Positions 12,001 through 24,359 are shown, counted from the first letter of the stretch. The stretch is 64,000 nucleotides of DNA from Synanceia verrucosa (GCA_029721515.1 CM056564.1:5456011-5520010); one strand, 5' to 3'. The notes: generated by a model from the sequence alone, not told the origin. Program-made: numbers and translations.

Positions 12001-12648
12001 GTAAGACGTTTCATTCATCTGTGTGATGGCAGTGAACAGCTGTCAGAGAAACAACAGCAGATGGTCAATGATCTGTTCTGGTTCATGTCTTTTAAAATGT
12101 GTTCCTACCAACTGATAAAGATCTGAAAACGTATAAAAAGCTGCGAAAATCATCTCAAACCTGGTGATTATTTTCTCATCCAGTTCTAATCCATTTCATG
12201 CTATTTTATTTTGTCCACTTTGACCAATTGCAGTTAATGTTATTTTATAATCCAGTTCATGAAATCAGGTCAAAATGTATTTTTATGCAGTTTTTATGCA
12301 GGTTATAGTGAGTGTAGTTTGGCATTATTTCATAATCTAGCTCTCTAGTTTATGTCTCTCCATCCACTGTAATCTCTTTGTCTTCATTTTATGTCTTGTG
12401 TGTGTGTCTGTGATTAGTATTCATGAGCAAATCAAATGCTTTTATGATGACGTTGTAGTTCTGTCATGGTACACATGAACAGGTGTGTTCTTGCTCTGCT
12501 GGGATTTGGAGGGTTGCCTAGCGACATGACTCTAATGGCATCACTTCATCAGTCTGTTGTTCACCTTCCTCCCTTCCTTCCTCCCTTCCTCCCTTCCTTC
12601 CTTCCTATGTGCTCACTGACGTCCTCACCTATCTCATCCTCTGTGCAG
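12001..12648 (+). other. neo1: neo1 intron (648 bp)
   Basis: A short intron with donor GTAAGA and acceptor CTGTGCAG. It holds a CCTT/TTCC pyrimidine tract at 12564-12605, about 45 nt upstream of the acceptor. No other feature is seen. Confidence 0.93.
12564..12605 (+). repeat. (CCTT/TTCC)n polypyrimidine tract
   Basis: Alternating CCTTCCTTCC and CCTCCC units form an uninterrupted pyrimidine stretch just upstream of the acceptor of the 12649 exon. Length variation here could influence splicing (inference). Confidence 0.9.
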
Positions 12649-12872
12649 GAAGAGAGCGAGCCACAGCGCCAGTAAGAGGAAGGGCAGCCAGAAGGACTTG
12701 CGGCCTCCTGACCTCTGGATCCATCATGAGGAGATGGAGATGAAGAACATGGAGAAAGCTCCCAGCGTCGCTCCGTCTGGACGTGATTCGCCCATCCAGT
12801 CCTGCCAGGACCTCCCCCAGGTTGCACACAGCCAATCAGAGAGCCAGATTGGCAGCAAAAGCAGCCACTCAG
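12649..12872 (+). CDS. neo1: neo1 exon: cytoplasmic tail with P1 segment
   Basis: This 224-nt exon (acceptor CTGTGCAG, donor TCAG|GTACAG) starts at phase 2 and ends at phase 1. It begins with a basic cluster, KKRASHSASKRKGSQK, directly after the membrane-proximal arginines. Then comes the P1 block DLRPPDLWIHHEEMEMKNME, the best-conserved stretch of DCC/neogenin tails, followed by SGRDSPIQSCQDL and HSQSESQIGSKSSHS. The tail works in the cytosol as a scaffold for guidance signalling. The basic cluster is a plausible nuclear-import signal for the released intracellular domain, which is reported to reach the nucleus in the family. Residues match remembered mammalian neogenin nearly throughout; the MEKAPSVAPSG part is the least conserved. 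Confidence 0.97.
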
Positions 12873-13257
12873 GTACAGAATGGAAGCTGATTCCTTCATT
12901 TATTCATCCAAACTGTTTTGTGTCAATTGCATGTTGCTTTATTTATTAACCTGTATGTTAGAGTTCATCTCAACAATAGGGTGAACACTAACAATTTAAT
13001 TTATAATCTGTACGCTAACTGTAATTATCCTTATTTCTGCGGTGCTTAATTTATATCAATTATGAGTCTTGATTATGTTAGCTCTGTAATGCAGCCTGAT
13101 TGATCATGAGTGTATTACTATTAAATATATAAGTGATCCCTCCCCATGGAAAATAGTTAGCTAGGCTCATTTAAAATTCTCTTTTGATGGCTTACTGAAG
13201 GGAGAGAAAATCCCTGAAACCCTGCTTGAATTTTCAAATAATTTGGTGCTCCACTAG
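12873..13257 (+). other. neo1: neo1 intron (385 bp)
   Basis: The shortest intron in the window, with donor GTACAG and acceptor TCCACTAG. It is AT-rich with no repeat or element recognised. Confidence 0.92.
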
Positions 13258-13371
13258 CTGATGGTGACGAGGCGTCCAGCAGTATCTCCACTCTTGAGCG
13301 CTCCCTGGCTGCCAGGAGGGGAACCCGGGGAAAAATGATGATTCCTATGGACTCACAGCCGAGCAACACAC
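13258..13371 (+). CDS. neo1: neo1 exon: cytoplasmic tail, STLERSLAARR segment
   Basis: This 114-nt exon (acceptor CCACTAG, donor CACAC|GTGAGT) is phase 1 at both ends. It encodes (A)DGDEASSSISTLERSLAARR followed by GTRGKMMIPMDSQPSNT. The SSxSTLERSLAARR and MIPMD cores agree with remembered mammalian neogenin, and a related STLAGRRG segment exists in DCC. It lies between P1 and P2 in the cytosolic tail. No enzymatic motif is present. Its symmetric phase allows in-frame skipping. Confidence 0.95.
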
Positions 13372-16121
13372 GTGAGTAACACAACTCTGCATGCCCATGT
13401 TTGATGGTTTTCTTAGCACAAATATTTTCCGCAGCAGCTAAATGCTAAAATCAGCATGTTAGCATGATTGCAATTAGAATGCTAACATGCTGTTAACCAG
13501 GTATAATTGAATATCTTAAATTGAATTTCTTGCTGCTGTCGGCGCAGGGCACAAGGTTTCTTCTTACATCATTGAACCTCTTCTTACACTGTTCATTGGT
13601 TCTCAGTGAGCTGGGAGAAGATGCATTCACAGCATTTTCTGATTTCTTCTCATGTAAACTTTACATCATCCACCCTGGAGGTCCATAAATACAGACTTCC
13701 TGTGCTTGGACCTCCTGGATGAGTAAATCAGTTTCTTCTTGGGAGAAGTTTGGTTGCCTGGTGCTCACCGCCATGTTGAGACTGTCAGTGCTGATACCCT
13801 AAAGTGAATGAGAGGAGCTGGCTTGATTGGTCATGATTGAAGTCAACTGTGATCACACCTCTCTCAGATCTGTTGGGGTCTACCACATGACCAAAACCAA
13901 TCTAACCCCGCTTCCGGCACAGCTACGCCACACTTTTGCCCATCTTGCACCTGGAATATGAAAATAGAGCTCAGAGTGTTTGATTAAATTTGTAGCATGT
14001 TCGAAGGTATAGAGAGGCTGTCTCATCATGGCATGAGTTGTTGGGCCTGTGGTGGCCATCGTGACAGTATAGCAGCATGTCTCTGTCTTTGGGTCATCAA
14101 CCCTCCACCCTCTCTGTATTATGTGGACCAGACAGAGGGGAAGTAAGAACACAGGAGCAGTGAAGAGGAGTGTTGAAGAGAAGAATAGAGTTAATTGTAA
14201 AGGTACACTCTTGTCACCTGGTGGTGAGCTAGTGGAATACAAGCAACTGAGATCGAAGCTTGTGCATATCGAAGCACACGCACAACGGTGTCTTGTATAG
14301 ACCAAACTTCCTCCAAGAGCGTCCACCTTCTACAGCCATTCTTTCACTAATTACATTTTATTAGTCAAGAAACCTGTAAAACAAACTTAGTGACTCAATT
14401 GTGAAGAATCTAGGCTTGCTAACAAGCCATAGCATTCTGGTGATCGATATATGTGTCATTGTTTATACTTTGACGAAGTCAGAAAAGATGAAAGAGGTTA
14501 AAAGCGCTATATACCGTCTTTGTTATCACTGTTTTGGTGCATAAAAATATTTAAAATAAATAAGCGATGCTTAGACTGGCAGGAGACCCTGCTGTACAAA
14601 GAAAGCCAAAATTTGTAAGGGGGAGTTCACTGTTGTTTATGCTGTTGTGCTTGTAACATAGCTTCAAAATCAATACACAAACTAGTCTTACCAGTCAAGC
14701 AAGAAACAAACGATAGCTGCATCACTTTTCAGACCTCTTTCGTTCCTCAGACATCTCCATCTAGTAAACACAGCGCCAATGTAAATTCTGCTTTTATCGT
14801 GTTGTCTTCGCTGAGCACGTTTTCTTTTTTTTGTCTTTGGTGTTAAGTTGTCTTCCTCTCGCTGACGGACATACTGTATCTGCGGTCATCCATTGCAGCT
14901 TCAGTCAGTTGCTATGTCAACTTTCTGTGCTTCTTCTGGGACTTCCTGTTTGGACCAGAAACTCAAGCGACTCAAAACCTCAAAACTCACAAAACGTTTA
15001 TGTTTACTTTGTTTGTCCCTTTAGGGTATATATACACAAAGATAGCAACGCAACATGGCCGCCTCTTGTAAGGTGTAGGCTCACACCCACGTAATATTAT
15101 TAGTGATTTATAATAATGCATTGCAAAATTGTGTAAGTTGATGTTATTAATGACATGAGTAGGTGATTATTGAAAAAAAAGTACTTTGGAAATTACAATA
15201 TATTACACAGTTACACATTTCGGTCTGGACGAGAGCAGGAGAGGAAGGAGGCTCTGACCTTTGATATGAAACAACAATAGATTATTATTCTTAAATATCA
15301 GTCATTGTTTATGCTTAAAAGATGTGAATCAGCTTTTCTGATTGTTTGTTGCAGCTTGTGGCTCCAGTATAAATATGTGATATACTGTGAGTTAATCATG
15401 TGAATGTGTCCATTTGTATGGACTGTGTTGGACTGTGTTATGGCCTAAAGAGGTTTACAGATTCCTAAATCCAGGACCAGACCGAACAGCAACTAAATGT
15501 GTTTTACATTAGGTGTTATTATGGACTGTGGTTCGTCCTGCTGGGGCATGGAATGACACATGAGGGTGAGGATGACAGTTCATCACTCTCTTCCTCTCTG
15601 TCTGTCTCTGGGTGCTTGAGATGTAAAGAATCTTTCATGCATAAGTGAAGCTGAGGGAAGAGAGAACACACATAGACTGAAAATGACGCACTTTCACACA
15701 GATAATTAGTCTGTATGTTCCTGACGGAGAGGGCAGAGAAGAGAGGGAGAAGATCTAAGGGGGAGCAAATGAGGAAAGGAGGCCGAGCAGGGTAAAAAAA
15801 AAAGGAGGGAGAGATAGAGAGAGATGAAGAAGTGTGAAAAAGAGGAGGCATCTGAAGTTACATTCCATTTTCAAGTTCTTTATTAACATAAGCACAACAA
15901 TGAACAGTGCAGCAATTGTTGGCATTGAAAATCTTTGGATCTCTGGCTTCTTCCAACAATGCTCATTAAATATGTATTAAGAAAGAAAGACATGCACGTA
16001 AAAGCAAAATTACAAGACATAGTGCTAGATAACACATGTAAGGCTAAACATAAACATTTAGAATATTAAAGTCAAAAACATGTACAGAGTGTTGTAAATT
16101 ATGAAACATATATATGCTATA

Positions 16122-16440
16122 GGGCGGGCGGCATGGTGGTGTAGTGGTTAGCACTGTCGCCTCACAGCATGAAGGTACCGGGTTCAATTTCTGGTTCTCT
16201 CTGGTACTCTGACTTCCTCCCACCATCCAAAAACATGCATGGGGATTAGGTTAATTGGCTAATTTAAATTGACCACAGGTGTGAATGTGAGTGTGAGTGG
16301 TTGTCTGTCTCTATGTGTCCTGTGATGAACTGGAGACTTGTCCAGGGTGTACCCTGCCTTTCACCATAAGACAGCTGGGATAGACTCCAGCATCCCCACA
16401 ACCCTATGAGGATAAGAGGTAGAAAATGGATGAATGGATA
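16122..16440 (+). mobile_element. tRNA-headed SINE copy, internally deleted
   Basis: The head GGTGGTGTAGTGGTTAGCAC resembles a tRNA box A, but the usual box B (GGTTCGAATCC) is damaged to GGTTCAATTTC. About 60 nt between head and body are missing relative to the copy at 38922-39286. The body and the ATGGATGAATGGAT tail match the other copies in this window (30176-30540, 34986-35971, 38922-39286). No clear target duplication was found. Confidence 0.85.
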
Positions 16441-16539
16441 CCATACAGAGGTGTAAACAGCGAGTAAATTGTGTAGACATGAAGTAACAGTGTAATAGTT
16501 AAGGGACATTACGGTGGATGATGATGTCAGCTGTCCTAT

Positions 16540-16890
16540 GACTCTGAAAATACAAAATAGCTCAAATGAAAGAAGAGACTCTCTATTTCATCATGAAAGA
16601 AAATATTTGTTTTTACCTTGTTCCATTCTTGTTTTATCAGAGGTAGAGTAGAGGACACTTTCACCAAAATCACCACTTTTTGTCCAGATTCTGTTTGTTT
16701 TCCTCTCTGATCTCGATCGTCTCCACTTCCTGCTTTGATCTCTGTGGCGTATATTAACTCTTTATGCTCTGACTACATCTCCCAGAAGTCTCAATATTAC
16801 TCACAGGCTGTGTGAGAGCGTCCTCTTGTGCCTGCTCCTGAAAACCAACTTTTATGTATATATTCGTCAATGGCACTTAAAGAGTTAAGA
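16540..16890. repeat. Dispersed repeat copy 1 (TTAACTC...-type element)
   Basis: The segment from AATAGCTCAAATGAAAGAAG to CTCCCAGAAG (16555-16790) is nearly identical to 21866-22072. Copy 1 keeps a 3' end GGCACTTAAAGAGTTAA (16874-16890), which is the inverse of the 5' end TTAACTCATTGAGTGCC of copy 2 (21762-21778). Together they define a MITE with TTAA-like termini. Confidence 0.8.
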
Positions 16891-17040
16891 GAGAGATAAC
16901 CTAAAGCCAAAGGACACGACAAGGAACAAGGTTTCAAACAGCAATCTAAGACAGGCCTGGCAACGCCTTTCTGTCCTCGGTCAGATTGACATTTTAGTGC
17001 ATTTAAGTGCAACAACAGAGAGGCTGACGAATGAAGAAGC

Positions 17041-17160
17041 AACTTAAGGGTGGGGTTAAGTGTCTCGCTCAAGGGCACAACAATGGGTTACAGTAGGAGC
17101 CGGGGAGCGAACCTATGACCCTGGGTTGAAAGGCGATCACTCTGGCCACTGAGCTACACT
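17041..17160 (-). repeat. Fish interspersed repeat fragment (tRNA-like / L2-like)
   Basis: The motifs CTCGCTCAAGGGCACAACA, GAGCGAACCTATGACCCTGG and CCACTGAGCTACACTGTG are typical of a common fish repeat, read here on the minus strand. The fragment is about 120 bp with no defined ends. Confidence 0.5.
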
Positions 17161-20088
17161 GTGTGCTCACATCCATCAGCCATTTTTAGATGGAAGCAAG
17201 GATGCTGCACAAATGGTACACTTTGATTTCACTTCTCATTTTTTTTCTGGCATGTGACGAGCCCTCCTGCGTGTTTACTTTCATGTGTGTGTGATATGTG
17301 GGTCACAGTACCCACATCAGGAAAAGCCTTCAGGCTTCCTCTGTCTGCACACAGACCTGCCCTCTACACATATCTATTTTTGCTCTGTTTCAATTTCATG
17401 TTCATAACATTTATTTCATTTGATCTTCTAGTCAAAGTTCAGTATGGGTGACTTCCTCATTCAGCCTCCTGTCCTCCTTCATTCATTTTTCCACTGCTGT
17501 GGCTTTGCCGCTTTCAAATTTTCTGTTTTTCTACTTTACTATGTCAAAATTTCAAACATATTCTTCGGCTTTTAGAGCCAGTCCTGTTGCACTGATAAAT
17601 ACAGCAATATACTTTGACTGATGTAAATTACTATCACAATATATATTCAATAATAATGGCCATAATAATTTTGAATTTGTAAGGAGTATTCTCCTTTAGC
17701 AGAAGCCTAATTAATGATGGTTATATAATATATAAATGTATGTAATTATTTATCATTGTTGGGTTGATTACACATATGCAGTATATACAGCACGTGTTGC
17801 CTGCTGTGTGTTACTTTTGAGCCAGCTAACTTTTTAACTTTTTAGTTTTAGCCACATACTAACTTGAATGGAGATACAGTAATTCAACTGTGTGGCTCTT
17901 TTAGAGCACCGAAATGGGACAAAATTGGTATGAATTTGATAATGGAAATCTAAATTAGCTTACAAATTAATAAAAAACAAAACAGCATTACTGCCTTTAA
18001 ATGATTGCAACAACATAATTAAAAACTGGATTTAATTAGGACTAAAAACACAAATTTAAATCAATAGTTGCATTAGCTGAATTTTAGGGGCAAATGGTTC
18101 ATTTATGCCCACTAACGTTTTTTTTTGTGAAATGATAAAATGTGCAGATGAGTAAAATGGATGAGCACTCTTTGTATTTTCTTTTGTTATGTGGCAAGAA
18201 TGGAACCAAAGTGCAACATCAAAGTGCAGATAATGTAGAGTCAGTTCTATCTGTTCTGTTTCTATCCTTCCTTCAGTCTCTGTCACTCTCTGTTCCTCCT
18301 GAAGCAGCTCAATGCTCTTCCACTTTTTCCTTCTGCTGCCACATCTCTGCTCTGCACACGACAGACTTACTGATCTCTTCATCTACCGTCTGTTTTTATC
18401 TCTTTGTGTCTGCTGGCTGGTTTCTCTCTCTATACCTCTGCTTCTATCACTTGTTGATCTTTCTCAGTTTTTTGTCAGTCTACCTGTGTTATTGTCTTCA
18501 TTTCACTTTCATCTTTCTTCCATTTTTCCTCACACACACGCACACACAACATTAACCTGTAGCTCACTGCACCAAAATCATCAATATTCTCAGTCAATAA
18601 CAGCATTGATCAGTCTCGCTCGTCTCTGATCGTCACGCTGCTGTAATCAAACCCTGCTTCTCTTTAAACGATTACAGCCCAAATACACCTAAAGCTGCTG
18701 ATCACAGCCCTGCTGTTTCCAAATTGTCAATACTCTACGATCAATACTGATATTGATCAGGGCTTAGTAGAATCAGACCTAGTGCTTCAACAAAACAGGA
18801 AACAGGAAATAAGAAAACTCCACCTCAACCCGTCTTTTCACTTGGAATTCAATTGAAAACAGTTTATTCATTTTAGTGTGTAACATAAAGATTATTAAAA
18901 ACATTGAGGCAATGTCATAACTGAAACTGAGAAAAGATAACTTCATTTTAGACGTCAGTATGTCAGTTTACTTGGTTGAGCTTCAGCCACTGCTTCCCTG
19001 AATTAAGTATTACTAAGGTACCAAATTATCAAAATGTATTTTTTAATGTTTCTGTAATGGTTAATTCACCAGTATATACAAGCTCTTTAATCAAAATGAT
19101 ATCTTTAATGCTAAAATATAATTATTGTTGTTATCCATGAATTTACTAATTTACAAATTTACTGTTAAATTCTTCAGTTATTTCCTGTCATTCCTGAACA
19201 GTAAAATGTGTTTTAGTGGTTGTTTGTTATTCTGGATTCATTTCTGACTTCTCAGTGAATTCCAGTGTTCTGGATGAAAGTTGGTTCTAAAAATGTGAAT
19301 TCAGTTTAAATTCCTCCCTCCTTAATTATCTAATAGCATGGAGGGGTTTATATTGGAGTTAGTTGAAAGGCCACTGCATCTCAAACAGACTCTATAGGTG
19401 CCTCGCTGAGTCGTATTGGATGTAGAGGACCACTGACCAAGCATCAGTGGGAGAGAGACTGGCTTAAACACAACTAAGTAGCAAAGCATTTAATTACAGA
19501 GACATCACAGTCTCTAGAATTGTCTCCTATGCAGATTTTATGTGAGTGACACTGACTAGTTATCTCATGTATTTTGGTGCTGCCCTCCCATCACTCTTGT
19601 CTGAACAAAAAGTAGTGAAAAGCTGAACAGGGCAATATAAAATAAACACAACCACTAGTGAGCACGACTGTCTTCCTTAAAACGAGGAGAAGGAGAATAA
19701 CTTCAGTGTAATGACACTGACCTTCTGTAAAACATTACTGCTCTGCGATGGAGTCACAGCAGCCATGACACTATCTGGCTATCTGGCCAGGTCGTGAAAT
19801 TGGTGGGGCAATGACCCCCTTCTCTACTTCTTGCACAACCGACTTCCTGTGTCCTTACTGGGACCGCACTCATCTTCAACATCTTCTACAGTTGTGACGG
19901 GATCACAATGACAAACTCATAGAAATTTAAACACCTGCTTCTGTTGTAGTTCCTGTGTCTCCAGGACCACCACCTACTGGTTGTTTTGGCTGGCAAACAT
20001 ACATTAATATACAGGGTGTGCATATGAAAACAATTCCATATATTGGACTAGCTGTGTTTGAATTGAAAATGTGGATGCGGAGAGGGAT

Positions 20089-20089
<1 letters not shown>

Positions 20090-20128
<39 letters not shown>

Positions 20129-20199
20129 GACTCTTGAAGCCTGTTTAGGAAGATAAGAGCCCCGGTGTGTGTGTGTGCGTGTGTGCGTGTGTGTGTGTG
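20090..20199 (+). repeat. (CA)n and imperfect (TG)n microsatellite pair
   Basis: A CA run at 20090-20127 is followed within 40 nt by a TG/CG run at 20166-20199. The two are self-complementary and could pair as a hairpin in RNA. Long minus-strand frames here are artefacts. Confidence 0.92.
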
Positions 20200-20647
20200 G
20201 GGCATTGTAATCAGTCTCGGTGAGTTCGACTCCCTGCAGTTTCCTCTCAAGGTCACCATATGAACTGTGTCTGGTCTGGCTGCTCTCCTGTCAGTTTCTC
20301 CTCCTCCTCTCTGGCTGACTGCTGTACTGACTGCTTCCTCTGCTGCATTCACTGCTTCATTGTCTGACTGACTGTCTTTCAGTGTTGGTGATAGAACTCC
20401 AGTTTCTTTTCCTCTCTGTCAGTTACTGTAGTGCTTATACTGAGGTGTCCCTCATAGTTTTTATCTGTCATTGTGGATAATGTTGCTGATTTAATTCACT
20501 TTGATTTCTTTCTAGGACTTTGTATAATGTGTCTTGTTTTGTTAGATCTTTATTTCTTCAGTATATCTGCTGCGTGCTGTATCAGTGTCAATGTGTCTGT
20601 GGTGTGACGGACTGCTCTACTGACTGGTTTGTCCCTGTTTGTTTCAG

Positions 20648-20797
20648 CGGTGGTCAGTGCCATCCCTGTGCCAGCTCTGGACTCCTCTCAGTATCCTGGT
20701 ATCCTGCCTTCACCTTCCTGTGGCTTCACTCACAACAAATTCAGCCTGAGACCGATGCCTTTCCCAAGCCTGACTGTGGACAGAGGATACACACCAG
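20648..20797 (+). CDS. neo1: neo1 exon: proline-rich cytoplasmic cassette
   Basis: This 150-nt exon (acceptor TTTGTTTCAG, donor CCAG|GTACTG) is phase 1 at both ends. After a first codon shared with the preceding exon it encodes VVSAIPVPALDSSQYPGILP, SPSCGFTHNKFSLRPMPFPS and LTVDRGYTP. The SAIPVP, SQYPGILPSP and FPxLxVDRG cores match remembered mammalian neogenin. It is a proline-rich part of the cytosolic tail between P1 and P2. It adds exactly 50 codons and is symmetric. A tail segment of about this size is reported as alternatively spliced in mammals, so this exon is a good cassette candidate (inference). Confidence 0.95.
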
Positions 20798-21761
20798 GTA
20801 CTGCAATACTACTACTGAGAATACTACTGATAGGCTACTGTAGATACAGAGAAACACACCTGCTGCTGCGGTACTACTACTGATTATTAATGTATCACTG
20901 TTACAATTAGTGATAATTAATTAGTATTAATGATATGGCATTACACCTAGTGATGATAATAAAACCATAACCTTTAATAAATAGAACAAGGCTTACACAG
21001 CAACCTCTTAATCTCTGCTGCGACTGCTCCCCTTCTCCTCCTCGCTGTCGTATTTAAACCCATTTTGCTGCCGAGCTAAATGCTAAACGACATAGTGGGG
21101 AGCAGTAATTCAGTAATTCAGTAATTGGCTAATTCCTAGTCGGCTTGTATCAATGATTTAACAACAGCAGAGAGACGAAAGGAAGCTTCAGTGTCATTGA
21201 ATTAGCCGACACAGTGGGAGAGCTGATGGCAAAATGCACACTTACAATGAAGCTGGGGGGAGTGTGGGGTGGTGTGGTGCAGCAGTGACAGAGAGGCAGG
21301 TATAATGAGCAAGTGATAGAGAGGCAGTTAATGATGGAGAGAGCATCAACCTCAAAGTCATCCAAACAATGAGACACTGAGCTGCACTGATTGAAAAGTG
21401 AAACATTCAAGACTGTGTCCATAAGGAGGAGGAACTACAAGTCCCAGAAACACCTGTTCAGGGAGCCATGTGGATAATGATGGGATCTCTGCAGCACTAG
21501 TTGGATGAGCTCTGAAATGTTAATACATTAGAATTTTGGACCACTTCAGCTGTACATGGAAGTGTTCTGATTATAATACAGCTCTGGATGGGTTCCTGTC
21601 CACCTATCACAGTGTTCTTGAGCAAGAAGTGCCAAAGAATACTGTTTCACCATCTTGTTTGATGGCATAATGTACTTGCTACTCACATTATACCATGATC
21701 TGAATGAATATTTGATCCTGATTGGATGCAGGGTGCAATGAATCTGCCATCTTCTTTAAAT

Positions 21762-22072
21762 TAACTCATTGAGTGCCTTTTATAAGACCAAAAGTGCCAG
21801 CGTTTTTGGCCGTTATTAGTCATTTTTCATGACCTACAGAATATTTTGTACTCTGAAAACACTGAATAGCTCAAATGAAAGAAGAGACTCTCTATTTCAT
21901 CATGAAAAAAAATGTTTTTACCTTCTTCCATTCTTGTTTTATCAGAGGTAGAATAGAGGACACTTTCACCTAAATCACCACTTTTTGTCCAGTTTGTTCA
22001 TCTCCACTTCCTGCTTTGATCTCTATGGTGTATACTGTCTCTTTATGCTCCGACTACAAATCCCAGAAGCCC
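21762..22072. repeat. Dispersed repeat copy 2 (TTAACTC...-type element), 3'-truncated
   Basis: It begins TTAACTCATTGAGTGCC. From AATAGCTCAAATGAAAGAAG onward it follows copy 1 (16555-16790) closely, then stops at CCCAGAAGCCCC where the TA-rich microsatellite begins. The 3' inverted end seen in copy 1 is missing. Confidence 0.8.
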
Positions 22073-22075
22073 CAA

Positions 22076-22117
22076 ATATATATATGTATATATACATACA
22101 TACATACGTGTGTATAT

Positions 22118-22159
<42 letters not shown>

Positions 22160-22215
22160 GTATATATATACATATGTATATATATATATATATGTGCGTG
22201 TATATATACACGCAC

Positions 22216-22246
<31 letters not shown>

Positions 22247-22265
22247 TATATATATATATATATGC

Positions 22266-22314
<49 letters not shown>

Positions 22315-22357
22315 GTATATATGTGCATATATATACATATATATGTATATATATACT
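22076..22357. repeat. Compound (TA)n/(CA)n microsatellite
   Basis: About 280 nt of TATATA interspersed with CACACA, TGTGTG and CACGTA steps. Overlapping YIYIYI-type frames on both strands come from the dinucleotide repeat and are not genes. It is strongly self-complementary. Confidence 0.97.
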
Positions 22358-23574
22358 GCAATTCACATTCACCATAAGTCACCAACCTTCTGATTGGTCT
22401 ATCTTCTCTGTGTCTATGCTGAGGAACACTTTACAGAAAAGAAAAAAAAAACATGTTTCCACTCTGTTTTTAAACCAGCCCATTGTTCGGAGCTCGTCTT
22501 CCTCTGTAGACACAGCAAATAAAAAGCCAATCAAATCCTTCTCTACTTCAAAACCTGTGACCGGTGGACTATTACATACATTTAATGTCAGGCTATGATT
22601 GTATTTTTAAACACATTCAGCCACTGTGAGTCACTGTGAGCTCTTGGCATTGCTCCTCATTCACAACCACACCAAAGGCAGTGACACTCCCCCACATGAA
22701 CACTGCCCTTGAACTACATGACACATCTCACTTGATGTCATGCCTTTTACTTTCATCAAGTAACATATTTACACATGCATCTTTTCTGCCTGACAAGATT
22801 GGAGATGAGTTTAGTTCAGTGGAGGGTGGAGAGAAGTGCTGCAGCATTAAAGCATGGACAGTATTCTACTCAAAACCCAAAATACAAGTCTGCACCTGAA
22901 AACATGTGTTCTTTAACAACACAATACTATTTGTAACGTAACGCAGTACAATTAATAGGTTAGAATAGCATTGCTGTTACTAATCAAAAATCATGTCATT
23001 ACTTAATGTCCTTCAACTGCTTCATAATATAACTCTATAGCCCCACTGACATACATGCATGTTGCATCATGGGAAACATAGCCTTCCAGTGCTTCTGGAA
23101 AATCTGGAGCCGATGGTCGAGAATTCTCTTTGTTCTCCATGAAATATGCTTAATGCAGGCGGTCTTTCTTATACTGTACATATACCCAGAATGCCAGAAG
23201 ACACAGCTGCATAAAAAACAACCTTTGACTTCATCATCACAAGCTCAAACTAATACAAAGCCTGCCAAGGAGGACAGAAATCTGCTAGGGACACTTAGGA
23301 CAGACCTCAAGGATAGAAAAATGGGTTCACTAAAAACTACAAAGCATCTCAAGAAGCTCAGGTATGGAACAACACAATGAAGGACAGACTGCAGCGAACA
23401 CAGTGTCGTCATCATGGACAAGGAGCTGGAACAAAGATGGCTGAGCCAGTTAAGACATCTTTTGAGGAGTGGAAATATAAAAATTAAAGAGAATTAGTTG
23501 TGTGATAGGGCCAGAATGTGACAGTAAAGTGTAAAGTATTTTACTGTGAAGGGCTGCTTGGACTGATTTTCACG

Positions 23575-23616
23575 AATTCCTGTCTGCTCTGTGATATTAA
23601 AGAGCAGACAGGAATT
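23575..23616. repeat. Perfect 16-bp palindrome with 10-nt loop
   Basis: AATTCCTGTCTGCTCT (23575-23590) is perfectly complementary to 23601-23616. It abuts the tandem repeat that follows. Confidence 0.93.
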
Positions 23617-23925
23617 ATTGTTACAGTAAGGACCTTTACTTTGAAATTATCTTGTGTGAGTCCTTGTTTTGTTACAATAAGGAGCTTTACTTTGAAATGA
23701 TCTAATGTGCATCCTTGTGTTGTTACAATAAGGACCTTTACTTTGAAATTATCTAATGTGTGTCCTTGATTTGTTACAATAAGGACCTTTACTTTGAAAT
23801 TATCTAGTGTTTGTCCTTGTTTTGTTACAGCAAGGACCTTTACTTTGAAATTATCTAGTGTGTGTGTGTCCCTGTTTTGTTACAATAAGGACCTTTACTT
23901 TGAAATTATCTGGTACTTGTCGTGC
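23617..23925 (+). repeat. Tandem repeat, ~51-bp unit, six copies
   Basis: Each unit contains TTGTTACAATAAGGACCTTT, then ACTTTGAAATTATCTAGTGT and a GTCCTTG linker. Six successive units differ at a few positions each. The unit length is 51-53 bp by eye. Confidence 0.92.
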
Positions 23926-24326
23926 TGATGTTTCAAGGTAATCAAAAAGTAATGCAGTGTAACGAATTACTTTAGAAGTGAGTAATTTAATTTACTTTTT
24001 ATAAAAGTAACTAGTTATCAATGCTTAACCCCAACACTGCTGATGACAACAGCTTCCAACAAAACCTGCCCTCACTGACATTCATGGTTCCCTTTCTGTT
24101 GAGCATTGAGCAGAGGTCTCCCTAACGTGACAGATAAATAAAGACTTTCCCTTTGTGCAGTGTTTTGAGTTCTCAGGGCCACTGTACTGAACAAGTTTTC
24201 ACTCCTCTGTGCTGATTTGAGATAACGACAAAAAAAAAAAACAGCAATTAAAATTCCTCTGCCAAACTGGTCTGAATTACCAATCCTCGTCTCTCTGAGG
24301 TTTTTATTCCTCTTCAGCCTTCAGTA

Positions 24327-24359
<33 letters not shown>
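24327..24359 (+). repeat. (TC)n(TG)n microsatellite
   Basis: A TC run of twelve units is followed directly by TGTGTGTGT. Confidence 0.95.

Larger units (their letters stand above)
13372..20647 (+). other. neo1: neo1 intron (7.3 kb)
   Basis: Donor GTGAGT, acceptor TTGTTTCAG. Contents: unassigned interspersed sequence at 13880-15100; a SINE copy with an internal deletion (16122-16440); one copy of a TTAA-ended dispersed repeat (about 16540-16890); a small tRNA-like/L2-like repeat fragment (about 17041-17160); CT-rich sequence at 18250-18550; and CA/TG runs at 20090-20199. No exon is recognised. Confidence 0.8.

Noticed and set aside
13880..14326. 148-codon minus-strand open frame
   Set aside because: No recognisable domain, no splice context, in an intron within probable repeat sequence.
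16129..16190. tRNA gene suggested by TGGTGTAGTGGTTAGCAC
   Set aside because: It is the tRNA-derived head of a SINE found four times in the window; box B is damaged here and no cloverleaf is complete.
22016..22598. Overlapping open frames on both strands rich in Y, I, H and T
   Set aside because: They translate a TA/CA microsatellite.
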